From assembly GCA_022651245.1 (NCBI GenBank), contig JALCQM010000015.1:1-60015 (forward strand): 60,015 nucleotides of DNA, read 5' to 3'. Below, in pieces: positions 49,353-58,375 of this stretch. The position numbers were made by a program, and so were the translations under genes. The DNA is from Lactobacillus sp. (GTDB lineage Bacteria; Bacillota; Bacilli; Lactobacillales; Lactobacillaceae). Each line of letters opens with the position of its first letter. Position 1 is the stretch's first letter. Below the pieces are notes generated by a model. The model searched no databases. It had not been told where the DNA came from and was given only the letters and a program-made list of their open reading frames with translations.

Positions 49353-49505
49353 CCAACTGCACTTTTGTGGCTAATTCACGATAAAGTTTTCATGATTTAC
49401 CCCTCGCTGCAACCGCATCCAAATGCGACCAATGCCCGATGCTAAACCCAAGCTGGCGGCTCATGATGAAAGTGGGCTGGGGTAAAAATGAAAGGGTGTG
49501 GCGAT

Positions 49506-50378
49506 ATGGAAATTGTTTTTGATCACGTCACGATGACGTTTGGCGATGATGTGGCGGTAAAGCACTTCACGGCAACGTTGAATGCAGCTGGTGTGGTGGG
49601 CCTCATTGGCCCTAACGGTGCGGGTAAATCGACGTTGGTTAGAATGCTGACGACCCAAATAAAACCCACTGAAGGTGACATTTTGCTCGATGGAACTAGC
49701 ATTGTGAAGCATCCTGACTTGCTACGGACCAAACTGGGGTACCTTCCCCAACAAATCCCCTACTATCCGGAACTTACGGCGCGCGCATACCTACACTACC
49801 TTGCAGCCGCAAAAGGCTTGCCACGGGTGGCAACTGACGAGCAAATTGAACGCTTGTTAGGCCAACTGCATTTGGATGCTATTCACGGTCGCCGACTCGC
49901 TAATTATTCTGGCGGGATGCGCCAACGCGTGGCGATTGCGGCTAGTCTGCTCGGTGAGCCGCAGCTGATTGTTTGTGATGAACCAACGGTTGGCCTCGAT
50001 CCCATCGAAAGAGCGAGTCTGCGGACTTTGTATAGCCAGCTTGCCCAAACACGACTAGTGCTGATGTCGACACATATTATTTCAGACATTGAATCAGTCG
50101 CCAACCGGATTTTGTTAATGCGTCAAGGTCGCCTGTGTTTTGACGGGAAGCCGGCTGACGCTATTAGCGCGGCGCAAGGTTGCGTCTGGGAAGTCGCCGC
50201 CCCGATTGGAAAAGCATTGCCGGATATTCCGATCAGTGCTGTGAAACAAGTTAGTGCGCATGAAGTGATCCGCTTTGTCGCCGACCAGCCTGTCATCGCT
50301 GGCGCCGAGCAGGTCACGCCTACCTTGGAAGATGCCAGTCTCGCAATACTAGAAGGACTGGTGATGACGCATGGATGA
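49506..50378 (+). CDS. ABC-2 exporter ATPase 1 (290 aa)
   Basis: Energises export by the following permease. Walker A GPNGAGKST (about 38-46), Q-loop YLPQQ, signature YSGGMRQR, Walker B LIVCDEPTVGLDP and H-loop STHI are all intact. The C-terminus (TPTLEDASLAILEGL) is typical of BcrA/drug or bacteriocin resistance ATPases. ATG at 49506 (AAAGGG upstream) preferred to 49488. Overlaps the permease gene by 8 bp. Confidence 0.93.
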   Translation: MEIVFDHVTMTFGDDVAVKHFTATLNAAGVVGLIGPNGAGKSTLVRMLTTQIKPTEGDILLDGTSIVKHPDLLRTKLGYLPQQIPYYPELTARAYLHYLAAAKGLPRVATDEQIERLLGQLHLDAIHGRRLANYSGGMRQRVAIAASLLGEPQLIVCDEPTVGLDPIERASLRTLYSQLAQTRLVLMSTHIISDIESVANRILLMRQGRLCFDGKPADAISAAQGCVWEVAAPIGKALPDIPISAVKQVSAHEVIRFVADQPVIAGAEQVTPTLEDASLAILEGLVMTHG

Positions 50379-51825
50379 GCTGATCATCGGAGAAATCACA
50401 AGACGTATGCGTCGACCAGCTTATGTCGGGGTGTGCTTCGCCGTTTTCATATTGACCGCGCTTTGCGTTCCTACTAGTGGCACTAGCCTGCATGTCTTAG
50501 CCGTAGACCCGACCATTTTTCACCAAGCGGACAACCCCACTTGGATCAGTATTGGCGTCGCTTTTGTGATGACGCTTGTGCTACCGATGATCGGTGCCAT
50601 GACGATTAACAATGCGCTCTCAACTGCGCGAGAGTCTGGGGTATTGCCATTTTTACAAACGTCACGCGTTTCGCGGGTCCGGTTGTTGAGCAGTATGTTC
50701 ATCGGTAATTTGGCTCAGCTCCTTGGCTTGTGGTTGGTGATGGTGATCAGTGCTGGCGGTATGTGCCTGATTCGCTTCTTCGGTGTGGCGATGACGCCTT
50801 GGCAATTTATCGGACCATTGACGGTGTTATTGCCTGGACTCGTCGTTTTAGCCGCGTTAGCGCTGTTAACCGAGACGCTCCCGATTCTACGCGGCCGCAG
50901 CGGCAGTGCCTTTATCAGCCTCGCGATTCTAGTCACCTATTTCAGCGAAACCGGCAGCGGCCGGGTCGTTGGGTTGACCGGGGTATCCACCCTGATTGCG
51001 ACACTCAACCATTCGGTCAAGGCGGTCACCGGCCATGCGGTTCGTGGGGTGCAAGTGCTTGGCACAGGTGCTGTTTCAGCCAAGGGACACCGGACACTGT
51101 TGTTCAGCGGTGTGAGCTTCAATGGGCAACTCTGGCAGCAAATCGCGGTTTGTCTTGCATTAGCGGCATTATTCGTTGGACTAAGCTGCGTTTTCTTAGA
51201 GCGGCGGCCACTAAAGGCAAAGCACCGACAACATCAAGCCAAGCGGGATAATGTCGTGCATGGCTTGATTGCTGGTGAAGCCCTCCGCCTGCTAGCGACG
51301 ATTCCAATGTGGCTAAAAATCGTAACGATGATGCTTTGGGTGATCAGTTTTGGCGTTCAGTGGGCGACAGTCACCAGCGTCATGCTGCCAGTGCTGAACC
51401 TGCTGGCGATTGCGCTTTTGGTTCAAGCTGGCTGGGGCATTAACGAGAACAAGGTGGCCGACTGGTTATCGTTAAGTTCAAGGCGCATGTACCAACACCG
51501 ATCAGCACACATTGTAGTTTTGATCGCTGCCAACTTACTGCTTAATCTTCCGGTTCTGATCCATTTCACCCATATTTCATGGCCATTTATTATTTGGTGT
51601 CTAGCGATGCCTCTGCTGGCAGTAGCTTCGGGGCAGATCGTTGGTAACGGCCGGTTAACGGAAAGTCTGGTCGTCGTGCTGTGGTTCAGCTACCTCAACG
51701 GGAAGACGACACTCGTCCCCTTCACGCAGGTGGGGACGGGTGCCGTCTATGCTGGTTTGACGCTGATCGCGATTCTTGTGATATTCGGCTGGAATTGTTT
51801 TAAGGTGCGGCGGGTTGCCGTGTGA
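50371..51825 (+). CDS. ABC-2 type permease (484 aa)
   Basis: Ten to twelve hydrophobic segments with a cytoplasmic loop near 290-310 (RRPLKAKHRQHQAKRD). No characterised family motif beyond the ABC-2 layout. Coupled to the ATPase by overlap. Substrate unknown: antibiotic, bacteriocin or polysaccharide. Confidence 0.78.
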   Translation: MDELIIGEITRRMRRPAYVGVCFAVFILTALCVPTSGTSLHVLAVDPTIFHQADNPTWISIGVAFVMTLVLPMIGAMTINNALSTARESGVLPFLQTSRVSRVRLLSSMFIGNLAQLLGLWLVMVISAGGMCLIRFFGVAMTPWQFIGPLTVLLPGLVVLAALALLTETLPILRGRSGSAFISLAILVTYFSETGSGRVVGLTGVSTLIATLNHSVKAVTGHAVRGVQVLGTGAVSAKGHRTLLFSGVSFNGQLWQQIAVCLALAALFVGLSCVFLERRPLKAKHRQHQAKRDNVVHGLIAGEALRLLATIPMWLKIVTMMLWVISFGVQWATVTSVMLPVLNLLAIALLVQAGWGINENKVADWLSLSSRRMYQHRSAHIVVLIAANLLLNLPVLIHFTHISWPFIIWCLAMPLLAVASGQIVGNGRLTESLVVVLWFSYLNGKTTLVPFTQVGTGAVYAGLTLIAILVIFGWNCFKVRRVAV

Positions 51826-52052
51826 ATGAACTACCGTCACTAAAGATGGCCCACCTTCAAGGCATAAAGAACGCAATACTGTAATCTGCCGGGGTACACG
51901 GTATTGAATGATTGACTTGATTGCACTCTTGATACATTGAGAACAGCCAAATTTGAATACGCGGCACTGAGGTAAAATGCGCAATTATTTGAAGATGAGT
52001 ACTTAGCAATCACCCCTAGCAGGTGATTGTTTAATTTCAAAGTGATCTAGAG
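51826..52052. other. Intergenic gap with hairpin at 52008-52036
   Basis: AATCACC-cctagca-GGTGATT followed by GTTTAATTT; a weak terminator for the permease gene and possibly for the opposing MFS gene. Nothing else seen. Confidence 0.5.
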
Positions 52053-53198
52053 TTATTCAGAAACCTTAAATGCACCGTGGTACCAGTACAATACCGCACC
52101 GATGGCAATAACAACCGCAGCGAACCATGCGATGCCGACAAAGCCCCATTCTTTGAAGAGTAGTCCCCCAATCCCACCGGCAAAGGTTTCACCAAGATAC
52201 ATCGCAGCATTGGCGAGTGAACTCATCGTACTACGGGCGTTTACAACGCTTTGTTGAAGACTGGTCATTAGTAGAGGGAAAATCAATCCGTTAAATATGT
52301 ATACGACAGTAACCATGACTTCACTGACAACAAAGCTATTAGCAAATCCCAAACCGACGTAAAGTAATATTAATGCAATAAAGCTAAAAGCAAAGGCGCG
52401 CGGAAAGGTCATCTTTTTTGCATAATAGCCACTTAGTAATGAGCCGAGAAGATTCCCAGCACCAATCGCAATCATTGCTGTACCGACCCCGGTAAGTGTC
52501 AGACCGTAGTCATGGGTAAACCAGGTTGCAATGAAAGTGATCGAAGTAAAACTTCCTGTCTGGAAAACAAAATACGCCAGTAAATAACTTAAGGCCTTTT
52601 GGTTGCCAATCACTTGTTGATAGGTGTGCCAGAACCCGACTGACGTATGTTTGCTTTCTAGTGATGGTAGTGATTTTAAACAGACAATCATCAACAGTAC
52701 CGCCGCTACAGCAATTACAAAAAATGGCGTGTGCCACGATCCTGCGGCTAGATAACTGCCGATGGGAATGCCAACTAACTGCGCGATCGAAAGACCAGCT
52801 GTAGCGTAACCCATTACCTTAACGATATCTTTTGGTTCAACGACCTCTGGAATTGAAGCCCAGACTTGAGGCGTAACGAAAGCGGCGCAAATACCTGCCA
52901 AGAACCTGAACAGGAGCATTAACCAATAGGTTGTTGCAAGGCCACAAAATGCCGTGGACAATGCAAAGCCAGCCAATCCATACAGAAGTATTTGCTTTCG
53001 ATCATGTTGATCAGATATCGGACCAGAAACTAATGCAAATCCTGCATAACCGATGGCATACGCGGATACCAACCACCCTGAGGCCGCCGTGGACACGTTG
53101 AACAATCGGCTGAGAGTCGGTAAGAGCGGTGAGATTAGAAACGTATCTGTCCCGATAAGGAACATAATTAAGAAAAATAAACTTGAGTAACGTCGCAT
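52053..53198 (-). CDS. MFS exporter, DHA1 type (381 aa)
   Basis: 12-helix major facilitator. FLIGTDTFLISPLLPTL starts helix 1, and GPISDQHDRKQILLYG is motif A. AraJ/drug-efflux-like. Second gene after an ArsR regulator, with a copy of the shared operator (53217-53238) just upstream. Codon use and local AT content differ from the GC-rich core, consistent with transfer. The arrangement parallels 16090-17910, but this transporter is a different MFS subfamily. Confidence 0.9.
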   Translation of the reverse strand: MRRYSSLFFLIMFLIGTDTFLISPLLPTLSRLFNVSTAASGWLVSAYAIGYAGFALVSGPISDQHDRKQILLYGLAGFALSTAFCGLATTYWLMLLFRFLAGICAAFVTPQVWASIPEVVEPKDIVKVMGYATAGLSIAQLVGIPIGSYLAAGSWHTPFFVIAVAAVLLMIVCLKSLPSLESKHTSVGFWHTYQQVIGNQKALSYLLAYFVFQTGSFTSITFIATWFTHDYGLTLTGVGTAMIAIGAGNLLGSLLSGYYAKKMTFPRAFAFSFIALILLYVGLGFANSFVVSEVMVTVVYIFNGLIFPLLMTSLQQSVVNARSTMSSLANAAMYLGETFAGGIGGLLFKEWGFVGIAWFAAVVIAIGAVLYWYHGAFKVSE

Positions 53199-53216
53199 AA
53201 GATTCTCCTTGTATAA

Positions 53217-53238
53217 CAGTTTTACAACAATCGAACTA
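53217..53238 (+). promoter_or_regulatory. ArsR-type operator copy before MFS 2
   Basis: CAGTT-N12-AACTA, interior TTACAACAATCG; differs from 17567-17588 at three of 22 positions. Confidence 0.6.
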
Positions 53239-53258
53239 TTGCGAGAAAAAAATACCTT

Positions 53259-53549
53259 TTACAAGGTATCTAAAAATCCTGGTAGATACTTCTCAAAGGT
53301 CTCCAACCTGAGCTCAACATATTTATTTTGACCACTTTTGCGAGTTGTTGTTAACCCAGCTTCACGCAAAGTACGAAAATGGTAAGATACCGTAGATTTT
53401 TGAATGTTCAATTGCTCACCAATTTCACCACAATTCATTTCGCCTTGATGGTGGTAAAGCATACGTATGATTTTGAGTCGCATCGGATCTGCAACCGCCT
53501 TTAAAATAATTACTCTGGATTCGTCATCAGTTAATTGTTCGATTATCAT
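53259..53549 (-). CDS. ArsR-family repressor 2 (96 aa)
   Basis: Winged-helix: LKAVADPMRLKIIRMLYHHQGEMNCGEIGEQLNIQKSTVSYHFRTLREAGLTTTRK. Paralogue of 17611-17910, with the same C-terminal FEKYLPGFLDTL. No CxC metal motif in the recognition helix. Its start codon also lies inside a TAGTT-N12-type dyad. Likely represses itself and the MFS gene. Confidence 0.88.
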   Translation of the reverse strand: MIIEQLTDDESRVIILKAVADPMRLKIIRMLYHHQGEMNCGEIGEQLNIQKSTVSYHFRTLREAGLTTTRKSGQNKYVELRLETFEKYLPGFLDTL

Positions 53550-53556
53550 GAAACTA
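53535..53556 (-). promoter_or_regulatory. ArsR-type operator overlapping arsR 2 start codon
   Basis: Minus-strand TAGTTTCATGATAATCGAAC; the embedded ATG starts the gene. Right half-site (AACAA) is weaker than in the other copies. Confidence 0.55.
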
Positions 53557-53654
53557 ATATAACTTCACCAATATTCCCTGTCAAGGGCACCGTCTTGTAT
53601 TTTTCTTCTACGAGTTTATGCTTAGAGCATTTCTGATGCAAAAAAACGCAATCG

Positions 53655-54284
53655 CTATCTCGAAGGATGAGGGTTTAACGTTGCACCTCCGGGTATTAGC
53701 CCAATGCCTAACATGAGTAATGCGACCCCAACTTGCCAGCCACAATCTGACAACGGCCGGCCGTGCATCAGCGTGAGCAAATTAAGCGGGCCCAGGCCAG
53801 TATACCCAAGACACAGGGCGAAGTAAGTCACGGGGAGGATGTATGCCACGACGATGTTTTGGGTAAGTCGATAGCTGACGGTGACGAGGCCTGCAAGCAG
53901 TAACGTTTTGGCGCTAAAATCTATCATCAGCGTCAGTAGCGGCACCGCCACACCATGGACGCCGTAGGCAGTGATGATGCCGGCGTTCACTAGGTTTAGC
54001 AGCAGTAACAACCAGCTAACCCGTAGCAGGCGAAGCAGTGGTAACCGGTAGTGCTTGGTGTTGATCACGGCTTGAATGGCTTCTGCTTGATCTGGCAGGA
54101 AGATGGTTGGTAGGCCGATCATCGCAATCAGTGGGACAAATAGCTCACCTGTCATGGCCGCCTGCTGGATTGAACTAGGGGCAAGGTTGAAGAGGAGCGG
54201 AATTAGTCCCGCCAATAGGAGTATTACGGTGCTCATTGGCCAGACGTTGGCCTTGAGATCGTTAATGCTGACTTGAAAACGCAA
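53655..54284 (-). CDS. ABC-2 exporter membrane subunit B (209 aa)
   Basis: Six hydrophobic segments; overlaps the previous gene by 23 bp, so it belongs to the same exporter operon (ATPase 55365-56240, subunit A 54262-55368). No family motif. Half-size compared with a full ABC-2 permease, suggesting a two-subunit membrane unit. Confidence 0.75.
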   Translation of the reverse strand: MRFQVSINDLKANVWPMSTVILLLAGLIPLLFNLAPSSIQQAAMTGELFVPLIAMIGLPTIFLPDQAEAIQAVINTKHYRLPLLRLLRVSWLLLLLNLVNAGIITAYGVHGVAVPLLTLMIDFSAKTLLLAGLVTVSYRLTQNIVVAYILPVTYFALCLGYTGLGPLNLLTLMHGRPLSDCGWQVGVALLMLGIGLIPGGATLNPHPSR

Positions 54285-55368
54285 TGTGAAGTCCCCCTTT
54301 GCGTAATTGGGCCACTAGAAGTGCAACCCCCACCATGATCAGTGCGAACATGGCATAACTGACCCGATTGATCAGCAGTTCATTGAGGTGAGTGTAAAAG
54401 TAAGCCACGTTGTGAAGCGAGTTGTGGCGCGGCATTAACAGCCACCCATAATAGCCATCGACCCGGCGCGCCCCGATCATCGTGGTCACGAGCCACCAAC
54501 CAATTTGAAAAGCAAAACCCACGAAATTGCTAAACAATTGATAGGTCATAAAGCCCATGGCACTGCTGATCATCAAGGTGGGCAATATCCAAATGACCGC
54601 AGCCTTCATGAACGCGAACCGGTCAATCACTTGGTGCGGATATAACCCGTTGACGCGCAGCGTGAAGTACCCGCCAGCGACAAGCACCGGCAACAAGAGT
54701 ACGATCAGGCTGGCACAATACTGGGTCGCTAGCCTTTTGCCACTGGACGCGAACTTAGACTGAATGGTCGCTAATGCGCGACTGCGCCGATCGGCATCAC
54801 AAAAGGCAATGATGATCACCGTTGGCAAGATGCCCACGATCAAACCCGCAATGTCGGCGAAGACGCGTGCAAATGCACCGGAAATTTTGTCGCGCGTGAC
54901 GATCAACTGGTAGTCTTGCCTAGCCTCTTTGGGGGTCATTTGCCGTCGCGCGAGAGTCGCAATATTAGCCGCGGTGTAGCTAGAATGTCCGCCAAGGAGC
55001 TGATTTACCCGTTTAATGACGAGATTAAGCGCGTGCCGATTTTTTGTCTGCTTGAGTGCTTTGATTTGCGTCCGCATCGAAGCACGTTCATGCGATTTAA
55101 GGGCTGTCGTTTTAGCAAAACCCAGTGGATAGGTCGTGTACGTGTTCGCCTTGTATTCAGTCGTCAACTGCGACATGACGCCGTTTTTCAGTGTTCGAAA
55201 ATCGGACGCATAAATGGCATCGTAGTGATTAGCCGTCGGCAACGTTGCCAAGCTGCGATTCACCAGCGGATTCACATTGAGAACAATAAACCCGCAAACT
55301 AGCACGCTGTAGATCAAAAAGGCGCCGCTCAGCAATAGTCGCTTAGACTCTAACCAAAATAACCTCAT
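54262..55368 (-). CDS. ABC-2 exporter membrane subunit A (368 aa)
   Basis: An N-terminal helix, a large loop of about 140 residues (LATLPTANHYDAIYASDF...), then five helices (IAGLIVGILPTVIIIAFCDADRRS onward). This is the layout of ABC-2 permeases such as lantibiotic-immunity or drug exporters. ATG overlaps the ATPase stop by 4 bp. Confidence 0.8.
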   Translation of the reverse strand: MRLFWLESKRLLLSGAFLIYSVLVCGFIVLNVNPLVNRSLATLPTANHYDAIYASDFRTLKNGVMSQLTTEYKANTYTTYPLGFAKTTALKSHERASMRTQIKALKQTKNRHALNLVIKRVNQLLGGHSSYTAANIATLARRQMTPKEARQDYQLIVTRDKISGAFARVFADIAGLIVGILPTVIIIAFCDADRRSRALATIQSKFASSGKRLATQYCASLIVLLLPVLVAGGYFTLRVNGLYPHQVIDRFAFMKAAVIWILPTLMISSAMGFMTYQLFSNFVGFAFQIGWWLVTTMIGARRVDGYYGWLLMPRHNSLHNVAYFYTHLNELLINRVSYAMFALIMVGVALLVAQLRKGGLHIAFSSQH

Positions 55369-56240
55369 ACGCCCGCCCCCTCATGTTGTGTTTGAAGATA
55401 GAGATAAGCCTCTTCAAGGGTGGGCGTGACCGGCGTTTGGGAAGATGAAGCGGCAATAAAGCGAAAATGACTTTGGTCGGCTTGGGTGACTTGCTCGCTG
55501 ATCTGGTGCGTTTGCTTGAACTGGACGGCTGCTTCACGCGGCACTAACGCTTGAAAAACGTGCCCCGTCGCCGCAGTGATGAGCGCATTGGTGGTGCCTG
55601 TAAACAGTAATTGCCCGTGATCAAGGACACCAATTTGATTGGTTGTGGCTTCAACATCTGACACAATGTGTGTGGAAAGTAGTACCGTGCGCTCACTGGA
55701 AAAGTCCGTCAGCAGATTGCGAAACCGAATGCGCTCTTCGGGATCAAGGCCAGCCGTCGGTTCATCGACGATCAGGACCTGCGGGTTATTGATCAATGCT
55801 TGGGCAATGCCTAACCGTTGCAGCATCCCACCAGATAGTTGTCGCACCTTGGTATGGGCCTTGGCGGTCAGATTGACGTCAGCAAGTAGTTGGGCAATCC
55901 GTTGCCGTTGTGCGCGCACTGGCACGTTGGCAAGCGTTGCGAGGTACGCTAACGCATTGGCGACGGTCATGTTCGGGTAGAATGCAAAGTTTTGCGGGAG
56001 GTACCCGATCAGATCACGAATCGCTTGAGGTTGGCTTAAGGGGATGCCGCAAACCACGGCGTTTCCAGTTGTCGGTTGCTCCAGTGTGGTCAGGATTTTC
56101 ATCAGTGTCGACTTGCCCGCCCCATTTTTGCCGAGCAGGCCGAACATCCCCTTATCAACGGCGAGCGTTAGGTGGTCCAATGCTGGCGTTGGTTTCTTGC
56201 GGTAGGTCTTGGTGAGGTTGGTGATCTCAATAGTATGCAT
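55365..56240 (-). CDS. ABC-2 exporter ATPase 2 (291 aa)
   Basis: Walker A GKNGAGKST, YLPQNF Q-loop, signature LSGGMLQR, Walker B VLIVDEPTAGLDP, H-loop STHI. C-terminal TPTLEEAYLYLQ matches ATPase 1's TPTLEDA, so the two are related BcrA-type subunits. First gene of a three-gene exporter operon next to a histidine kinase; the leader hairpin hides its ribosome site. Confidence 0.93.
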   Translation of the reverse strand: MHTIEITNLTKTYRKKPTPALDHLTLAVDKGMFGLLGKNGAGKSTLMKILTTLEQPTTGNAVVCGIPLSQPQAIRDLIGYLPQNFAFYPNMTVANALAYLATLANVPVRAQRQRIAQLLADVNLTAKAHTKVRQLSGGMLQRLGIAQALINNPQVLIVDEPTAGLDPEERIRFRNLLTDFSSERTVLLSTHIVSDVEATTNQIGVLDHGQLLFTGTTNALITAATGHVFQALVPREAAVQFKQTHQISEQVTQADQSHFRFIAASSSQTPVTPTLEEAYLYLQTQHEGAGV

Positions 56241-56250
56241 TTAAAAACGC

Positions 56251-56273
56251 CTCCTTGTTTTGCTTACAAGGAG
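56251..56273 (-). promoter_or_regulatory. Hairpin sequestering the ABC ATPase 2 ribosome binding site
   Basis: In the mRNA CTCCTTGT (56273-56266) pairs with ACAAGGAG (56258-56251), which holds the AGGAGG site; the loop is 7 nt. The ATG follows 9 nt after the site. Confidence 0.6.
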
Positions 56274-56276
56274 ACG

Positions 56277-56305
56277 ATAACAAATGATTATCAACTTTCT
56301 GTCAA
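56277..56305 (-). promoter_or_regulatory. Promoter of the ABC exporter 2 operon
   Basis: TTGACA (56300-56305), 17-bp spacer, TGTTAT (56277-56282). Transcription would begin at or just inside the hairpin above, so the exact start decides whether the stem can form. Confidence 0.65.
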
Positions 56306-56310
56306 CACGT

Positions 56311-57414
56311 TCAGGTAATCTGGAACCGTGCGCGCGTCGCCACCCCTTCTGGTACGTTGTGTACGGTAAAATCACCGCCATGGGTTTGACACAGCACTTT
56401 GCAGATGTACATCCCGACCCCGAGGTGCTGCCCAGCTTTTTGTTGCGAGAAAAACGGGGTCCGCACGTTTTCTAGTTCGATTTTGGTAAGCTGTGGACCA
56501 TCATTCAACACTGTCATTTGCAGGTCGTGTGGGGTTAGGACCACCGTGAGTGTCACCGTAGATTTAGCGAACCGCCGGGCATTGCTCAGCTGATTGTCCA
56601 ACACTTCAAGCATGGCACTGGTTGCGAGCTTGAACGGTGTCGATTCCCCCCGCTGATCCGATAGCGTGACCGCGACTGGCATATGGGCCACTTCCTCCCG
56701 TAGCAGCTTAGTCAGCTGTTCAGACGTGCACGTCTGGCTTTCATCAGGCGCGGCTTGCAACGAGGTGATCTGACTCATTAAGCCGATAAAATCCGTCACG
56801 CGCTGGAACTGGTGCTGGATGTCCTGGGCCAAATCCTGGATGTTGGCCGGATCGGGATTGAGCATCAACATTTCGGCGTCCCCTTGTAGGACGGTCAACG
56901 GCGTCCGCAGATCATGGGCAAAGGCGGCGTTGACCTCCTTTTGCTCTTCCAACAACTGCCACGATTGTTGGAGTGCATCTTGCAAGGCTTGCCGCATGCT
57001 TTCAAACGAGCGCGTCAACTCACCGAGTTCATCGTGATGGTCGTTATGAAGGGCAAAATCGAGGTTCTGGTGGCGGATCTGCTCAACGCCTTTGTTGAGT
57101 TGGTCGAGTGGCTGTGCCAGCTTGACGTTGTAGAAAATATCGGCGGCTTTCCACATCACGAAGGCCAAGAGCAAAAAGCTGCCAATCATGGCGCCGCCAA
57201 AGAGGACGACCACGCCAATGGTTTGAGCCGAAAAGCCGAACAAATCCCAGTTATCGTGAGTGAGTACCTGGGTGGCCCAAAGATTGAGTAAGGCGTTCCA
57301 GGCGACCAGAAACCCGATGATCAGCGCCGTTGCCAGCAGCGTCCCGACGAGGGTGATGCGCAGTAGCGACTGCCTGATCGGTAAATCCGCCCATTTTTGT
57401 TTTAACTTAGCCAT
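56311..57414 (-). CDS. Sensor histidine kinase (367 aa)
   Basis: Two membrane helices (about 20-48 and 72-98) enclose a short extracellular loop. A HAMP-like linker (AQPLDQLNKGVEQIRHQ) follows, then H-box FAHDLRTPLTVLQGDAEML, N-box LEVLDNQLSNARRFA and G-box QHLGVGMYIC. ATG at 57414 overlaps the regulator frame end by 13 bp. Probably senses an envelope stress or peptide and controlled the exporter next to it; its regulator gene is frameshifted. Confidence 0.9.
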   Translation of the reverse strand: MAKLKQKWADLPIRQSLLRITLVGTLLATALIIGFLVAWNALLNLWATQVLTHDNWDLFGFSAQTIGVVVLFGGAMIGSFLLLAFVMWKAADIFYNVKLAQPLDQLNKGVEQIRHQNLDFALHNDHHDELGELTRSFESMRQALQDALQQSWQLLEEQKEVNAAFAHDLRTPLTVLQGDAEMLMLNPDPANIQDLAQDIQHQFQRVTDFIGLMSQITSLQAAPDESQTCTSEQLTKLLREEVAHMPVAVTLSDQRGESTPFKLATSAMLEVLDNQLSNARRFAKSTVTLTVVLTPHDLQMTVLNDGPQLTKIELENVRTPFFSQQKAGQHLGVGMYICKVLCQTHGGDFTVHNVPEGVATRARFQIT

Positions 57415-58069
57415 CGATAGCCCACTCCCCACACCGTTTCGATCGGTGTCACCGCGTTGTGTTGGTCAAACTGCTGCCGAATCCGGCGGACGTGCTCGGC
57501 GATCACATGATCATCCCCTGCCGCATCATATCCCCAGATTCTCTCGTACAATTGTTCCCGACTGAAGACCTGGTTGGGATTTTGACTCAACACTTCGATC
57601 AGTTGATATTGCTTGCGGGCCAACGCGAGCGGCTGGGCCCCAATCGTGACGGTTTGCGTGCTGTAATTGATCACCACAGCCCCAAAGATCGCCACTTGAT
57701 CTTGATGTTTCGGCGTGGTTTCGCGGCGCAGGTGCGCATCGATCCGCGCCGCGAGTTCGCCAAGAGAAAAAGGTTTCACGACATAATCGTCTCCCCCAGC
57801 GCTCAACCCGTGAATCTTGTCCTGGTCACTAACCCGCGCCGTCAGAAAAATGATCGGCACCGAGGTGAGCTGCCGGATCTGAGCGATCAACTCGAAGCCA
57901 TCAATATCAGGCAGATTAATATCGAGTAAGATCAGATCAGGAATACGCGCCAACTGTTTTAACGCCTGTGCCCCTGTCGCAGCTATTGTGACGCATAGCT
58001 GGCAAAGAAGCGCTCTAGCAAGCTTAATATGTCCAGATCATCGTCAACCGCAAGTATACGATTCTTCAC
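57402..58069 (-). pseudogene. OmpR-family response regulator, frameshifted
   Basis: The GTG at 58069 (AGGTGG upstream) starts MKNRILAVDDDLDILSLLERFFASY, with the acidic pocket, but hits TAG at 57983. In another frame the protein resumes at VTIAATGAQALKQLARIPDLILLDINLPDIDG, with the phospho-Asp, Lys in VVKPFSLGEL and a complete winged-helix C-terminus (SREQLYERIWGYD...WGVGYRWLS). One insertion or deletion near 57990-58000 joins them. Either a true mutation, leaving an orphan kinase, or a sequence error. An internal TTG (57953) would give a receiver without its acidic pocket. Confidence 0.85.
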
Positions 58070-58317
58070 TTCTGCCACCTCGATTTGATGTGACCGCTGA
58101 TCGCAAACGCGATAGCATGTCATCCTGGTTTCAGTCTACCATAGATGATGATCGTGGACAGACGGTAGATAATGATCTTTAATCGCAAATAGTGACACCA
58201 TGTCTGTTAATAGCAGCATCATTCTTTGCGCATGGGATTTGTCGCCCTTACCGTTTTGATTCGAAAAATCCCCTCTCAAGGTAATCAGCAAGGTTAATTT
58301 GGCTCCCGTTTAAAGAC
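58070..58317. other. Intergenic gap upstream of the two-component genes
   Basis: AT-rich stretch with the near-repeat ATAGATGATGATCGTGGACAG / TAGATAATGATC at about 58141-58175, perhaps regulator half-sites. No gene supported. Confidence 0.4.
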
Positions 58318-58346
58318 AACAAAAAACCGCAACCCCGAAAGGCTGC
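58318..58346 (-). terminator. Terminator downstream of the tRNA-Ser fragment
   Basis: Minus-strand CCGCAGCC-tttcgg-GGTTGCGG followed by TTTTTTGTTG. It would end transcription of a tRNA read on the minus strand, a relic of the intact tRNA locus. Confidence 0.75.
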
Positions 58347-58375
58347 GGAACGCTGTTAATTCAACGTTTTATGAA

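Noticed and set aside
49353-58375. Prophage or intact integrative element
   Set aside because: No integrase, replication or structural phage genes; only transporters and regulators between the att-like fragments.
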